A stretch of DNA of 41,657 nucleotides from Acidobacteriota bacterium. Lineage in GTDB: Bacteria > Acidobacteriota > Polarisedimenticolia > J045. The translations under genes were made by a program, and so were the position numbers. Every line of letters begins with the position of its first letter. Within the stretch, counting starts at the first letter, position 1. Positions 8,731 to 16,884 of the stretch are shown one piece after another. The notes under the pieces were generated by a model. The model saw only the letters and a list, made by a program, of their open reading frames with translations, ran no database searches and was not told the DNA's origin. The stretch spans positions 3,542,780 to 3,584,436 of the forward strand of contig CP070706.1 of the NCBI GenBank assembly GCA_020350085.1, read 5' to 3'.

Positions 8731-8762
8731 ATACTAGCGCCTCACGCAACGTGAGGCGACAA
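8731..8762 (-). promoter_or_regulatory. Putative promoter with dyad operator in front of the BON gene
   Basis: A perfect inverted repeat (CGCCTCACG-CAA-CGTGAGGCG, 8738-8758) sits between TTGTCG (8762-8757) and TAGTAT (8736-8731) on the minus strand. The 20-base spacer with a central dyad resembles the layout of MerR-type regulated promoters. The BON start codon follows about 21 bases after the -10. No regulator gene is adjacent. It could instead be a simple hairpin. Confidence 0.4.
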
Positions 8763-8819
8763 CGCTTGCGCCGCCTCGCGAACAATACCGCGGCGATGAC
8801 GCGGAGTTTGTCAGACTTG

Positions 8820-8914
8820 TGTAGCGACGAGGTTTGCCTTGTCAGCCCGGCGCGCAGCGCCGGATCGTGCTCGCGCTGCGCGCGAGTCCGACAGGGCAAA
8901 GCCCTGTCGCTACA
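8820..8914. repeat. REP/BIME-like imperfect palindrome with internal hairpins
   Basis: Outer arms 8820-8843 and 8890-8914 are imperfect reverse complements (TGTAGCGAC...TTGTC against GACAGG...GTCGCTACA). Between them are two perfect small hairpins: CCGGCGC-GCA-GCGCCGG and CTCGCGC-TGC-GCGCGAG. The right arm is itself a perfect hairpin, GACAGGGC-AAA-GCCCTGTC. The whole can fold into a cloverleaf or multi-way junction. It lies 30 bases beyond the subtilase stop. Such elements are usually dispersed REP or MITE-like sequences. Confidence 0.65.
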
Positions 8915-8943
8915 GGGGAGCCGAGCTGGCTCGGGTGGACGGC

Positions 8944-11900
8944 TCAGGGTCCTTCCTGGCCGCAGGCGTTGGCGGCATTGACGAGGTAGAAGTAGCTGAC
9001 CTCGTTGGCACCGCTGGCTTCGTCGTCGAACTGAGTCGTCTTCGTGTCGCCGAGGAGCTGGAAGCTTTCCGGCTGCGGCTCTTCGGAACGATACGCGTGA
9101 TACTCGGCGGCATCTGCTGGGGCGCTCCAGCTCAAACGAACGTGCGCCCGATTGACCAGCGAGACCGCCAAGTCCGTCACGGCTCCGGGGATCGGTTGAT
9201 CGTTGGTGTCCGTGACCGGTACGTAGACGCTGTTGTCGTCGGTCAGGCCACCGTTGTTCGGACCGGTGCTGCACGTCTCGTCGGTTTCGGCGCGAACGAG
9301 GTAGTAAACCGGCACGTCGAGCGGCGCCGACTCGTCCACGTGGGAGAGCCCGGCGATGCCCGCAGTGACCAGATTGGCTGCCGATGGCGTGAATCCTGGG
9401 CTCGTGTCGCGGTACAGCGCAAAGCTCCCACTCGCCCCGGAACCCCAGGAGAAAGTCTCATTCCACGAAACCGTCACCCCGGTCTCGCCGCACGCGTCGT
9501 TGTCGCGCGCCGAGACGACGCCGGCGAAGGTCGGCGTCTCGAGGCAGCCGCCGCACGCCGCGTAGTCAGGCAAGCTGCCGTCCTTCAAGATGAGATCGTC
9601 GATATTCCAGCCGGAGTACTGCACGGACCCATCAGCCTGCTGCTGGAACTGCAGCCGCACGACCGGTTGACCATCGACCAAGCCGGCCAGATCAGCCGAC
9701 TCCTGAATGAAGCTCGAGTTGCTGATCGTCCCCTCGCTGCGAAACAGCGGGCGACCCGGCCCGGCAAACAGCCACAGCGAGGCCTCGTCGCTGCTGTGCG
9801 TGTTCAGGCGGCGGTAGTAGATCAGCTTGGTGTTGGTCCAGCTCGTTGCATCGAAGTCGGGAGTCGTCGCCCGCTGGGTCGTGTTCGGCTCGTAATCCCC
9901 GCCGAAGCTGCCCTGACCGCTCAGATCGTGGCCGAGCACGTGCTGGTTGTTGTAGGCCTCGAGCGGATCGGACAAGCCCGTCGAACCACCCAACCCTTGC
10001 GGCACGCCGACCTCCCACTCGCCCTCGAGGGTCCACGACCCAGCGCCGTTTTCGAAGTTATCGCGCCAGTACAGCCCGGGAATGTCCCACGTGAAGGCTC
10101 CGAGCGGACTTCCACCGAGATCGGCCACCGCGCTGTTGCCGTGCTGGTCCGTGCTGCGAGCCCGCACGAACAGCTCGCTGCACATCTCGAGTTGATTGAC
10201 CAGCACAGAGTGGTCCGTCACGAGCCCACTGCTCGAAATCGTTTCTCCCAACGCCGGCGTCGTCCCCCACTCGAGAACCGTGTCCGCCGGCTCCTGAGTC
10301 TTCCACGTCACCGTCAGCCGTGCGTCGGTGATCGCCGTCGTGCCCAGCTCGCTGATCACCGGTCCCGCGCAGTCGGCTGCCGCCGTGGCGAACGAGACGC
10401 GCGGAGTGCCGGTCCCGTCATCTTCGTCGCGATAAGTGACGGTGATCGTGTCACCGTCGGCCGTCTGCAACGTGCCGTCGGGCGCGGGCACACCGGCGCT
10501 GGTCGTGATCGCCCCCGTGAATGTGGCGCTGTTCACGTCGGTCTCGGTCGCGACGATCGGCTCCGGATCCGGCTCCGACGAGCTGCTGACCCACAGCGTG
10601 ACGCTGTCGAGCGCTTCGGGATCCAGATTCAGGTCGAGATCCACCACGCGGAAGGTGACGCTGTCGGTGCAGGAGTAGACGGGCTCGTCGATGGTCACCT
10701 GCCCCGCGTGGCACGGCTGCAGACCGTCACCGAAATCGCCGAGTGTCTCGAAGTGATAGTACGACCCGCCGTTGTCGTCGATGGCCGCGTTGCCGAGCAC
10801 GTCGGCGGAGTGGACCTCGTAGTAGTAAATCGTGCACTCGGTGAGGCCCGTCAGCGTGATCGCGTGGTCGATCGTGCGTCCGAAACCGACTTCGCTCTGT
10901 GTGGGGGGGATCGTCTCGCCCCACACGACTTCGCTGTCCGCGAGCTCGTCGGTCGTCCACACGATCGTCCCGCTCACGTCGCTGAGGTCCCGTTCACCAA
11001 CGCCGGTGATCAGCGGCTTTTGGCAGTCCGCGCTGGCTTGGTCTTGCTGGATGACGTTGAGGCCACCCTCTCCGTCGTCGGCATCGATGTACTCCACGAT
11101 GATCGCGTCGTCATGAACCACGGAAACGAGCCCGTCGCCAGCTGCCGGCGGCGTGCCCGTGGTGTAGATCTCGCCGGCGTACTTACCGGAGCCCGGCTTG
11201 GTCTCGGTGAGCGTGACGGTCTCGCGCTCGGTCTCGCTGTCCGACCAGACCTCGACCGTCATCGAGCCGGCTCCCACGTTGCCATCGATGACGCGGATGC
11301 CGACGCGGTGATCACAGCTGTAAAAATCCCTATCGAGCCGGACGCGCCCCGCCGAGGGCTGGATCAGCTGACTCGTGCCGCCGGTCACCACGAGCGCGAA
11401 GGTGGCGTCGTCATCGGGGGTGTCGAGGTAGGCGTCCTGGTTGATCTCGGCCGCTTCGATCTCCACCTTCCAAATGCCGGCCTCCGGGTTGGAGATGAAG
11501 ACGTTTTCGACCGTATCGAGGCCGTTCGGCTCCCCTCCCGGCGTCGAGTATTTGCCCTCGAGCAGCCCATGATTGCCGTGATAGATGGTCCCCGAGGGCG
11601 AGGTCACCTTCAGATTCAGGTCGTTGATGCGGTGCATGGCAGCAGATGTGGTTCCCGGTGGATCGGGGTAGACCATCGTCACCTTGAGCTCGGACTCGCC
11701 GGCGGCGACATCCACGTCGTAGATCGAGAAGTCGCTCAGCTCGAGGATCACCTCCTCGTCGATGATGAAGCTGCTCGCCGCGCGTTCTTTGGCCAGTCGC
11801 GCGCTCGGCCGGCCCCAGCCTTGGTGCACGCGCGTGAGATCGTCGCTCTCGCCGACGAAATCGTACTGCTGGGCATTGTTGATCAGCAGCGCCTTGATCG

Positions 11901-13620
11901 TCGAAAAATGCGGCTGCTTCTCGAAGACCGTCGTGCCCTCGGGATCGGTCTCCCAGACGTTGTCGGCCCACATCTGCACCATCAGGCCCAAAACGCCGGC
12001 GGACTCGGGGGTGGCGGCAGATGTCCCGCCGAAGCTGGACGTGTAGCTGTCGCCGGTCGTCGTGGTATAGATGTTGTCGTACCAGTAGTTGATGTCCGGC
12101 TTGATGCGCCCGTCTTCGGCCGGCCCGATCGACGCGCCAAAGTCCCACTCGTCGTCAGATGTGGTCAGTGTGTCCTTGTGCTTGATTCCGCCAACGCTGA
12201 TGATGTTCTTGGCCCAAGCCTGAGGGCGGCTATCCTGGTTGCCAGCATTGGACTGCGATTGCGTGATGGCAATATCGAGACGCCAGATGATGTCGTCCAT
12301 CTCGTGTGAAACGCTGGTATACGAGAGCGTCCGGGCCGCACCCCAAGAGTTCGTCTGAAAAGACGCGAAGTAGGGATCGTTCTTCAGCTCCTCTGTGTGT
12401 GCGAAGCGATCGCCGAGAAAATCGTAATCCGCGAAAATTCCTTGCGCTTCGGGACAGGGCATGTGTCCCGTCCCCTTCGCCTCCCCGTCGCCGTCGCGGT
12501 TGCCGTTACCGAACACGATGCCGAACGTGCTCGTTCCGTGGCTCGACGTGCTGTTGCCACCGTGAAGAATCAGACCGTCGAAATCCTTGTGCGTCTCCTC
12601 GATGCCGGAGTCGAGCACCTCGCCGCGAACGCCCTGCCCGCAGTAGCCGAAATTGTCCTCGAGCCAGTTCGTGCCGGCGTCCTCACGGACGAGGTCCATG
12701 TCGTTTTCGGGAGCGGACCACAGGTCGATCCAAAGAACGTCGTCGTGACCGGCGATGACCCGCAGCTGCTCACGCGTGACGTTGAGCTCGATGATGTGCC
12801 CATTGGGCCAGTTCTCGACGATCTCCGCGCCGAGGTCTTTGGCCGCCGCCGCGATGCGCTCTTTGCCGGTCTCGCCCCACTCGAGCGCGACGACACGAAC
12901 GCGCTGCGTGGGCGCGGAGAGAAGCTGCTGCTCGTCGAGCCACGCTCGCAGCGGCGGACCGATCCTGTAGCCCGCGTGGTACGGCTCGATCCTCTCAACG
13001 AAGTCGAGCGCCCTGACGAGTGACACCCGCGATGGATCCAAGCGCACGATGTGGGCGTGGTGAGGAACGAACTGAAACAGCTCCGCCCCGAGCTCCACGA
13101 GAGCCGCCCGCCACTCGGGTAGTCCGATCGTGCGGAACTGCACCAGCCACAGCTTGCCGGCTCGCGGCAGTGCCAAGCCCAGCGCCGGGGTGGGCATCGA
13201 CTCGCCCGGAAGAACCTCTGCGTCTCGCAGTTCGAGGGCCCGCTCGAGCGGCCTCGCTTCGGACCACGATGCGCCGCCGTCGCGACTGAAGGCAAACCAG
13301 CGCCGCGCTCGTGCTCCGCTGCCGAGGTCTCCCGCCAGCTCGTCCCATGTTGCGAAGGACGCCTGCGCCGACGGGTCGCGGCCGGTCGGCCCCCTCTGGA
13401 CGAGGGCCGTCGTCTCGCGCAGCAGCACGCGCGCGAGTCCTGCGTGGGGCACGGTGAGCTCGACCCAGACCTTCGTGGCCCGCTCGCCGGTCTCGATCTC
13501 GAGGGTGGGCGGGCCGAATGCGGCGCCGGTTCCCGCGCTGGCCAGTACCACGGGGCCGAACAAAAGCGAGGTCAGGACAAACAAAGCGAGTCGCATCGGG
13601 CGTAGCTGGCGGCAGAGCAT
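8944..13620 (-). CDS. Large secreted S8 (subtilisin/KP-43-like) serine peptidase with repeat modules
   Basis: 1558 residues. A signal peptide (MRLALFVLTSLLFGPVVLAS) is followed by a long N-terminal region (about 35-320) that probably includes the propeptide. The S8 domain has Asp337 (VLDSGIE), His361 (SSHGTSTFG), Asn458 (SQSNAGN) as oxyanion residue and Ser534 (GGTSAATP), so it should be active. A KP-43-like beta-sandwich follows (about 640-750, with INDLNLKVTSPSGT and VENVFISNPEAG). Next come two tandem modules of about 210 residues, each beginning with a YSC-type strand and ending in a fibronectin III-like WTT/WKT..E..DTVLEWG segment. A MAM/jelly-roll-like domain (NFENGAGSW) and two fibronectin III-like domains complete it. 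The ATG at 13620 has AGGA seven bases upstream. It is likely an extracellular protein-degrading enzyme. Confidence 0.9.
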   Translation of the reverse strand: MLCRQLRPMRLALFVLTSLLFGPVVLASAGTGAAFGPPTLEIETGERATKVWVELTVPHAGLARVLLRETTALVQRGPTGRDPSAQASFATWDELAGDLGSGARARRWFAFSRDGGASWSEARPLERALELRDAEVLPGESMPTPALGLALPRAGKLWLVQFRTIGLPEWRAALVELGAELFQFVPHHAHIVRLDPSRVSLVRALDFVERIEPYHAGYRIGPPLRAWLDEQQLLSAPTQRVRVVALEWGETGKERIAAAAKDLGAEIVENWPNGHIIELNVTREQLRVIAGHDDVLWIDLWSAPENDMDLVREDAGTNWLEDNFGYCGQGVRGEVLDSGIEETHKDFDGLILHGGNSTSSHGTSTFGIVFGNGNRDGDGEAKGTGHMPCPEAQGIFADYDFLGDRFAHTEELKNDPYFASFQTNSWGAARTLSYTSVSHEMDDIIWRLDIAITQSQSNAGNQDSRPQAWAKNIISVGGIKHKDTLTTSDDEWDFGASIGPAEDGRIKPDINYWYDNIYTTTTGDSYTSSFGGTSAATPESAGVLGLMVQMWADNVWETDPEGTTVFEKQPHFSTIKALLINNAQQYDFVGESDDLTRVHQGWGRPSARLAKERAASSFIIDEEVILELSDFSIYDVDVAAGESELKVTMVYPDPPGTTSAAMHRINDLNLKVTSPSGTIYHGNHGLLEGKYSTPGGEPNGLDTVENVFISNPEAGIWKVEIEAAEINQDAYLDTPDDDATFALVVTGGTSQLIQPSAGRVRLDRDFYSCDHRVGIRVIDGNVGAGSMTVEVWSDSETERETVTLTETKPGSGKYAGEIYTTGTPPAAGDGLVSVVHDDAIIVEYIDADDGEGGLNVIQQDQASADCQKPLITGVGERDLSDVSGTIVWTTDELADSEVVWGETIPPTQSEVGFGRTIDHAITLTGLTECTIYYYEVHSADVLGNAAIDDNGGSYYHFETLGDFGDGLQPCHAGQVTIDEPVYSCTDSVTFRVVDLDLNLDPEALDSVTLWVSSSSEPDPEPIVATETDVNSATFTGAITTSAGVPAPDGTLQTADGDTITVTYRDEDDGTGTPRVSFATAAADCAGPVISELGTTAITDARLTVTWKTQEPADTVLEWGTTPALGETISSSGLVTDHSVLVNQLEMCSELFVRARSTDQHGNSAVADLGGSPLGAFTWDIPGLYWRDNFENGAGSWTLEGEWEVGVPQGLGGSTGLSDPLEAYNNQHVLGHDLSGQGSFGGDYEPNTTQRATTPDFDATSWTNTKLIYYRRLNTHSSDEASLWLFAGPGRPLFRSEGTISNSSFIQESADLAGLVDGQPVVRLQFQQQADGSVQYSGWNIDDLILKDGSLPDYAACGGCLETPTFAGVVSARDNDACGETGVTVSWNETFSWGSGASGSFALYRDTSPGFTPSAANLVTAGIAGLSHVDESAPLDVPVYYLVRAETDETCSTGPNNGGLTDDNSVYVPVTDTNDQPIPGAVTDLAVSLVNRAHVRLSWSAPADAAEYHAYRSEEPQPESFQLLGDTKTTQFDDEASGANEVSYFYLVNAANACGQEGP

Positions 13621-13779
13621 AAGTCCATCCTCTCGTGAGCACAACGACCGGTTTTCCCCGCTCCTGCGTGCAGGGGCTCGCCGAACATATACGACGCTCG
13701 GCGCCACATCATAAGGGAATCGTCGACCTCGCCCGGCAACACCTTCGCCAAGCGTGCGTTTTCGCCCGATGAGAGCCAA

Positions 13780-14774
13780 TCAGGTGATCGATGCGAGCTC
13801 GGGCGGCACCGGCTTGCAGGGGCCGGTCTCTTGCCACTGGGTGACGTTGTTGCGACCTGCCTGTTTCGCCGTATAGAGCGCTGCGTCCGCGCGCTCGATC
13901 AACGCCGAGGCGCTCGTCGCGTCATCCGGGAAGCTGGCCACGCCGATACTGACGGTGATCGTGCCGAGCGGCTGTGAGGCTTGCCCCGCAAACTCGTGCT
14001 GCTCGACCGCCGCTCGTACTTTCTCGGCGCAAGCAAGGGCGCCGGCTCTTTCCACCTCCGGAATGAGAATGACGAACTCTTCTCCACCGTAGCGAGCCAC
14101 GAGCGAGCACTTGCGCGACTCGCTGCGGAGTATCTCAGCGAGACCACGCAGCACGTCGTCTCCTGCGAGATGTCCGTGAGTGTCGTTGTACTGCTTGAAG
14201 TGGTCCACGTCGATGAACAGCACCGAGAACGGATGGCCGTGCCGCTCCGATCGTGCCAGCTCAGTGTGAAGCACGTCCCAGAAGTGACGTTGATTGTGGG
14301 GGTTCGTCAGCCCGTTTCGATTGACGATCGCCGTCAGAGAGCGATTGACTTCCTCCAGCTTCTCGGCGTTCTTCCGCATCTTGTCGATGAGTTCGCGGCT
14401 CTGTCCCTGAAACTCGATTCTCTCTCGGGCGCGATCGGTGACATCGACGATCTCCTGGATATCGTCGAACGGTTTGACGAGGTAATCCTGGGCGCCACTC
14501 GCAGCGCTTCTTGCGCCGTCGAGATCGACGCGTAGCTGGTCATCAGGACCACGAGCGTGTCGGGCCAATTCGCGCGAACTCGCTCCAGTAGATCGAGCCC
14601 GCTCGTCCCGCCCATCACGATGTCCGTGATGACGAGGGCGAAGCGCTGATTGTCGAACAGCGCGAGCGCCTCCTCGCCGCTGGGGGCGACGGTCACGTCG
14701 TAGCCTTCTGCTTCGAGAACCTCGGAAATGACGGTTCGGAGCGTTGGCTCGTCGTCGACGACGAGGACGCGCAC
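13780..14774 (-). pseudogene. Response regulator-diguanylate cyclase (REC-GGDEF), interrupted by a -1 frameshift
   Basis: The N-terminal receiver domain starts at GTG 14774 with the acidic pair Asp7/Asp8, phospho-acceptor Asp51 (VITDIVMGG) and Thr79 (LMTSYAS). Its frame breaks just after AQEALR, near 14498-14501. The rest of the receiver, including the conserved lysine (YLVKPFDD), continues in the next frame and leads through a coiled segment into a GGDEF domain (FSVLFIDVDHFKQYND, active site ARYGGEEF) ending at 13780. One missing base (an A turning CGAAGT into CGAGT) restores a normal single protein of about 332 residues. The inhibitory RxxD site reads RKCS, so c-di-GMP feedback is probably lost. 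Either this is a recent pseudogene or a sequence error; the flanking reading is intact. Confidence 0.85.
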
Positions 14775-15119
14775 GGCTGTCGCGTCCTTCCCCCGGTCAG
14801 CCCGCGACGGCGACGAACGGCGTGCGTGACCGACCCCGCTCGCCGAGGGCTAGCTCGGGTCCCTCATGAAACCCTCTCGTTACCGGAGGGTGACCGTTCC
14901 GTCGCCAGCACGTCGGCGTTGGCCTCGGTCGGTCTCAACGGCCGGAGGAGCCCCCGCTTGACTGTCCCCTCTGGAACCGATCGGGCTCTCTGGTACCAGC
15001 CTCTTCCGTTGATCTCCTTCGAAGCTGTTGTGGAATTTTCGTCAGTGTCCCAGGCCGTTCATCTCACTAAACTCTGGGCAAGAGGGCGTGCCGAGGGCTT
15101 CATCAATGATCCGGACTGA
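14775..15119. other. Intergenic region between regulator and exbD
   Basis: No convincing gene in these 345 bases. The open frame on the plus strand from 14826 has no family resemblance and no ribosome binding site. The stretch carries one inverted and one direct copy of the dispersed short repeat described separately. Confidence 0.6.
14849..14891 (-). repeat. Dispersed hairpin repeat, copy a
   Basis: On the minus strand a hairpin (ACCCTC...GAGGGT arms at 14891-14886 and 14876-14871) runs into TTTCATGAGGGACCCGAGCT. The layout of a hairpin followed by a TTCATGAATGATCCGG-like tail matches copy c at 15641. Confidence 0.45.
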
Positions 15120-15120
15120 T
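15095..15120 (+). repeat. Dispersed repeat tail, copy b
   Basis: Contains TTCATCAATGATCCGGACT, 17 of 19 bases identical to copy c. It touches the 3' end of the exbD gene. Confidence 0.6.
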
Positions 15121-15614
15121 CACAGCTCGGACGGATCGAACGGGTTGTGGCCGCAGAGCGCGACGTAGGTCTCGATCTCGGATCGCGTCGGGATGGACAC
15201 GTTCAGCGGTCGGGCCAGCCCGAGTCCACCCTGCTCGCGCGGGAGGGGCGCACGCCGTAACTGGTCGATCACGGCGATGAATGAGGTATACGGGGCGCGC
15301 TTGCGGGTGTAGACGACGATCGGCTGGTCCGCCCGACCGGCGAGCGCCGGGCCGAGAGCCGCCAGCAGATCCTCGACGGCGAGCGGGAACCCATCCAGTT
15401 CGACGGAGCCGTCCTCGAGGATCGTGATCAACCGCGCCGGGTCCACCGGAGGCTGTGTCGGCTGATGGAGCGGCGGCAACTCGAGGTCCAGCCCCCTCGT
15501 TGCAGAGAATACGGCCGTGAGCATGAAGAAGATGATCAAAAGAAAGGCGATGTCCGCCATCGAAGCGGTACTGATCTGAGCGCCGATCTTCGGCCTGCTA
15601 AGGCAAAGTCGCAT
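15120..15614 (-). CDS. exbD: ExbD/TolR-family biopolymer transport protein
   Basis: 164 residues. A short cytoplasmic start (MRLCLSRPKIGAQI) is followed by one membrane helix, MADIAFLLIIFFMLTAVF, which carries the family's essential proton-path aspartate (Asp21 in this protein), and a periplasmic domain of about 120 residues. ExbD works with ExbB and TonB (or TolR with TolQ and TolA) to convert proton-motive force into outer-membrane work such as TonB-dependent uptake. No exbB/tolQ or tonB lies beside it or elsewhere in the window, although a TonB-dependent receptor is encoded 10 kb away. The ATG at 15614 is the only sensible start. Copies b and c of the dispersed repeat lie at its two ends. 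Confidence 0.85.
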   Translation of the reverse strand: MRLCLSRPKIGAQISTASMADIAFLLIIFFMLTAVFSATRGLDLELPPLHQPTQPPVDPARLITILEDGSVELDGFPLAVEDLLAALGPALAGRADQPIVVYTRKRAPYTSFIAVIDQLRRAPLPREQGGLGLARPLNVSIPTRSEIETYVALCGHNPFDPSEL

Positions 15615-15640
15615 CGTGGCTCCCTAACCCCGATTCTTCC

Positions 15641-15682
15641 TGAACCCTTCCGCCGAAGGTTCATGAATGATCCGGGCTAACC
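15641..15682 (+). repeat. Dispersed hairpin repeat, copy c
   Basis: A stem with a one-base bulge (TGAACCCTTC / GAAGGTTCA, loop CGCC) runs directly into TTCATGAATGATCCGGGCTA. It lies upstream of exbD. Confidence 0.6.
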
Positions 15683-15825
15683 GCGACTGTGATCTGAGCA
15701 TGCTCGTGCTCGAGGGCTCGGACAAGACACCGCGCCCTCGTCCGGCGGCGAAGGCACCGCAGCGGGCCCTGCTGAACGAAAGACGTTTGGAACGGGCGAG
15801 ATCGCCCGGCCCGGTGACGGGGCGG

Positions 15826-16884
15826 TCAATCGTCGATTACACGCGTGTTGGGGTAGAAGCTGCTCCAAGCGAACCAGAAGGCCGGCTGGACGACCAGCTC
15901 ATCGAGCCGCGTGCCCTTCTCGGGCCCTGCGATCGCGAGTCCGCGGGCGAGATCCCATCTCGAGGATGTCTGCTTGTCGACGATCGCGGACTCCTGATTC
16001 TCGAACACGAGCGTCACGCCGTCCGAGCGGGCGACGTGCGCTCGCACGCCACCGTCGGGAACCCGCGCGACGACCAGTGGCAGCTCACCGATCTCGCCCT
16101 GAACGAAGCCTCCCGCCGACAATCTCCCGTCTGCCACGGCGACAGCATGGGGCCCGCGGGTGATTCCGTGGACGAGCGCTTTGGCCGGCATGCGCTGTCG
16201 CAACCACTCCGTGCGAAACATCCCTGTCCGCTGCGGATCTTCGAAGTAGCTCTCGTAGCGCGAGTTGGTGATCTCGCGATCCTTGACCAGCAGCTTCGTG
16301 TCCGGATGCTGCTTCACACATCGCTTCCAGCGCGTTTGCATCACAGGAATCATCATCAGGCGAGTGCCCTTCCACGCGCCGTGGAGCGCTTCGCCGGTAA
16401 TGTGGCTCCACAAGGATCCGGTCTGTCGATCCTGCATGATGAGGCTGTTACGCCACAGTTTGCCCGAGACGATGAAATCGAGCGTTCTGCCGTCGACTGT
16501 GCGAACGTGAACCACGCCCGCGTGGCACAGCGGTCACCAGCTGGCCGCAATGGGTGTATCGCCGATCACGTCGTTCACGGTCTCGTGCGCATCGAGCTGC
16601 CACAGCGAATACGCCTTCGCCTCGCCATGGTGCACGATTCCCAGCACCGGTTCCTCAGCACGCATCTGAGCGTGGGCTGCATCCCCGCTGACGAACCAGG
16701 GCTCGAGGATCGCCGGAATCGCCCCAGCTGGCAGAACCGTGTACATCGGCGCGCCATCGAACGTGCCGAACACCTCCGGCTCCGGGCGCTGCGCGAGCGC
16801 GGGCGCAGCGAACCCGGCAAGCAGGAAGGCCACGCCAACAACCCACCGGCCAACGAGTTGAATTCGATCCGTTCGGCTCATCAT
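15826..16884 (-). CDS. Exported DUF3179 protein, probable selenoprotein (in-frame TGA as Sec117)
   Basis: 352 residues if the TGA at 16536-16534 is read as selenocysteine. A signal peptide (GVAFLLAGFAAPALA, cleavage near residue 31) sends it out of the cytoplasm. The DUF3179 core is complete: GIVHHGEAKAYSLWQL, HETVNDVIGDTPI, the redox-type motif, then VSGKLWRNSLIM, DRQTGSLWSHITGEA and a full-length C-terminal part. In this family HEIVND..GG.P....YCPLC is typical. Here the codon for the first Cys of CPLC is TGA, giving W-U-P-L-C with Cys120 intact, all in one frame. A hairpin of SECIS geometry follows five bases after the TGA. No other stop or frameshift is seen, which argues against decay. 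The ATG overlaps the upstream glycosyltransferase stop (ATGATG), with GGAGA just before. Family function is unknown; a simple Cys-to-stop mutation is the alternative. Confidence 0.75.
16507..16528 (-). promoter_or_regulatory. Candidate bacterial SECIS hairpin after the in-frame TGA
   Basis: Starting six bases after the TGA, the mRNA can pair GUG-CCACG with CGUGG-UU-CAC: eight base pairs, a UU bulge on the 3' side and a CGGG apical loop centred about 15 bases from the TGA. Bacterial SECIS elements are hairpins just downstream of UGA with a small G-containing loop, so size and position fit. Recognition by SelB cannot be judged by eye. Confidence 0.5.

Noticed and set aside
8979..12309. Very long open frame on the plus strand (about 1150 codons)
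   Set aside because: It lies antisense to the subtilase gene and its length is an effect of GC-rich codon bias. It has no recognisable motifs, while the minus strand encodes full catalytic and domain signatures.
14826..15119. 97-codon plus-strand frame between regulator and exbD
   Set aside because: No family resemblance or ribosome binding site, and it runs through two dispersed repeats.
16534..16536. TGA as an ordinary stop separating two genes
   Set aside because: Both sides are in the same frame and together make one complete DUF3179 domain; the downstream part alone has no ribosome binding site and would start inside the conserved core.
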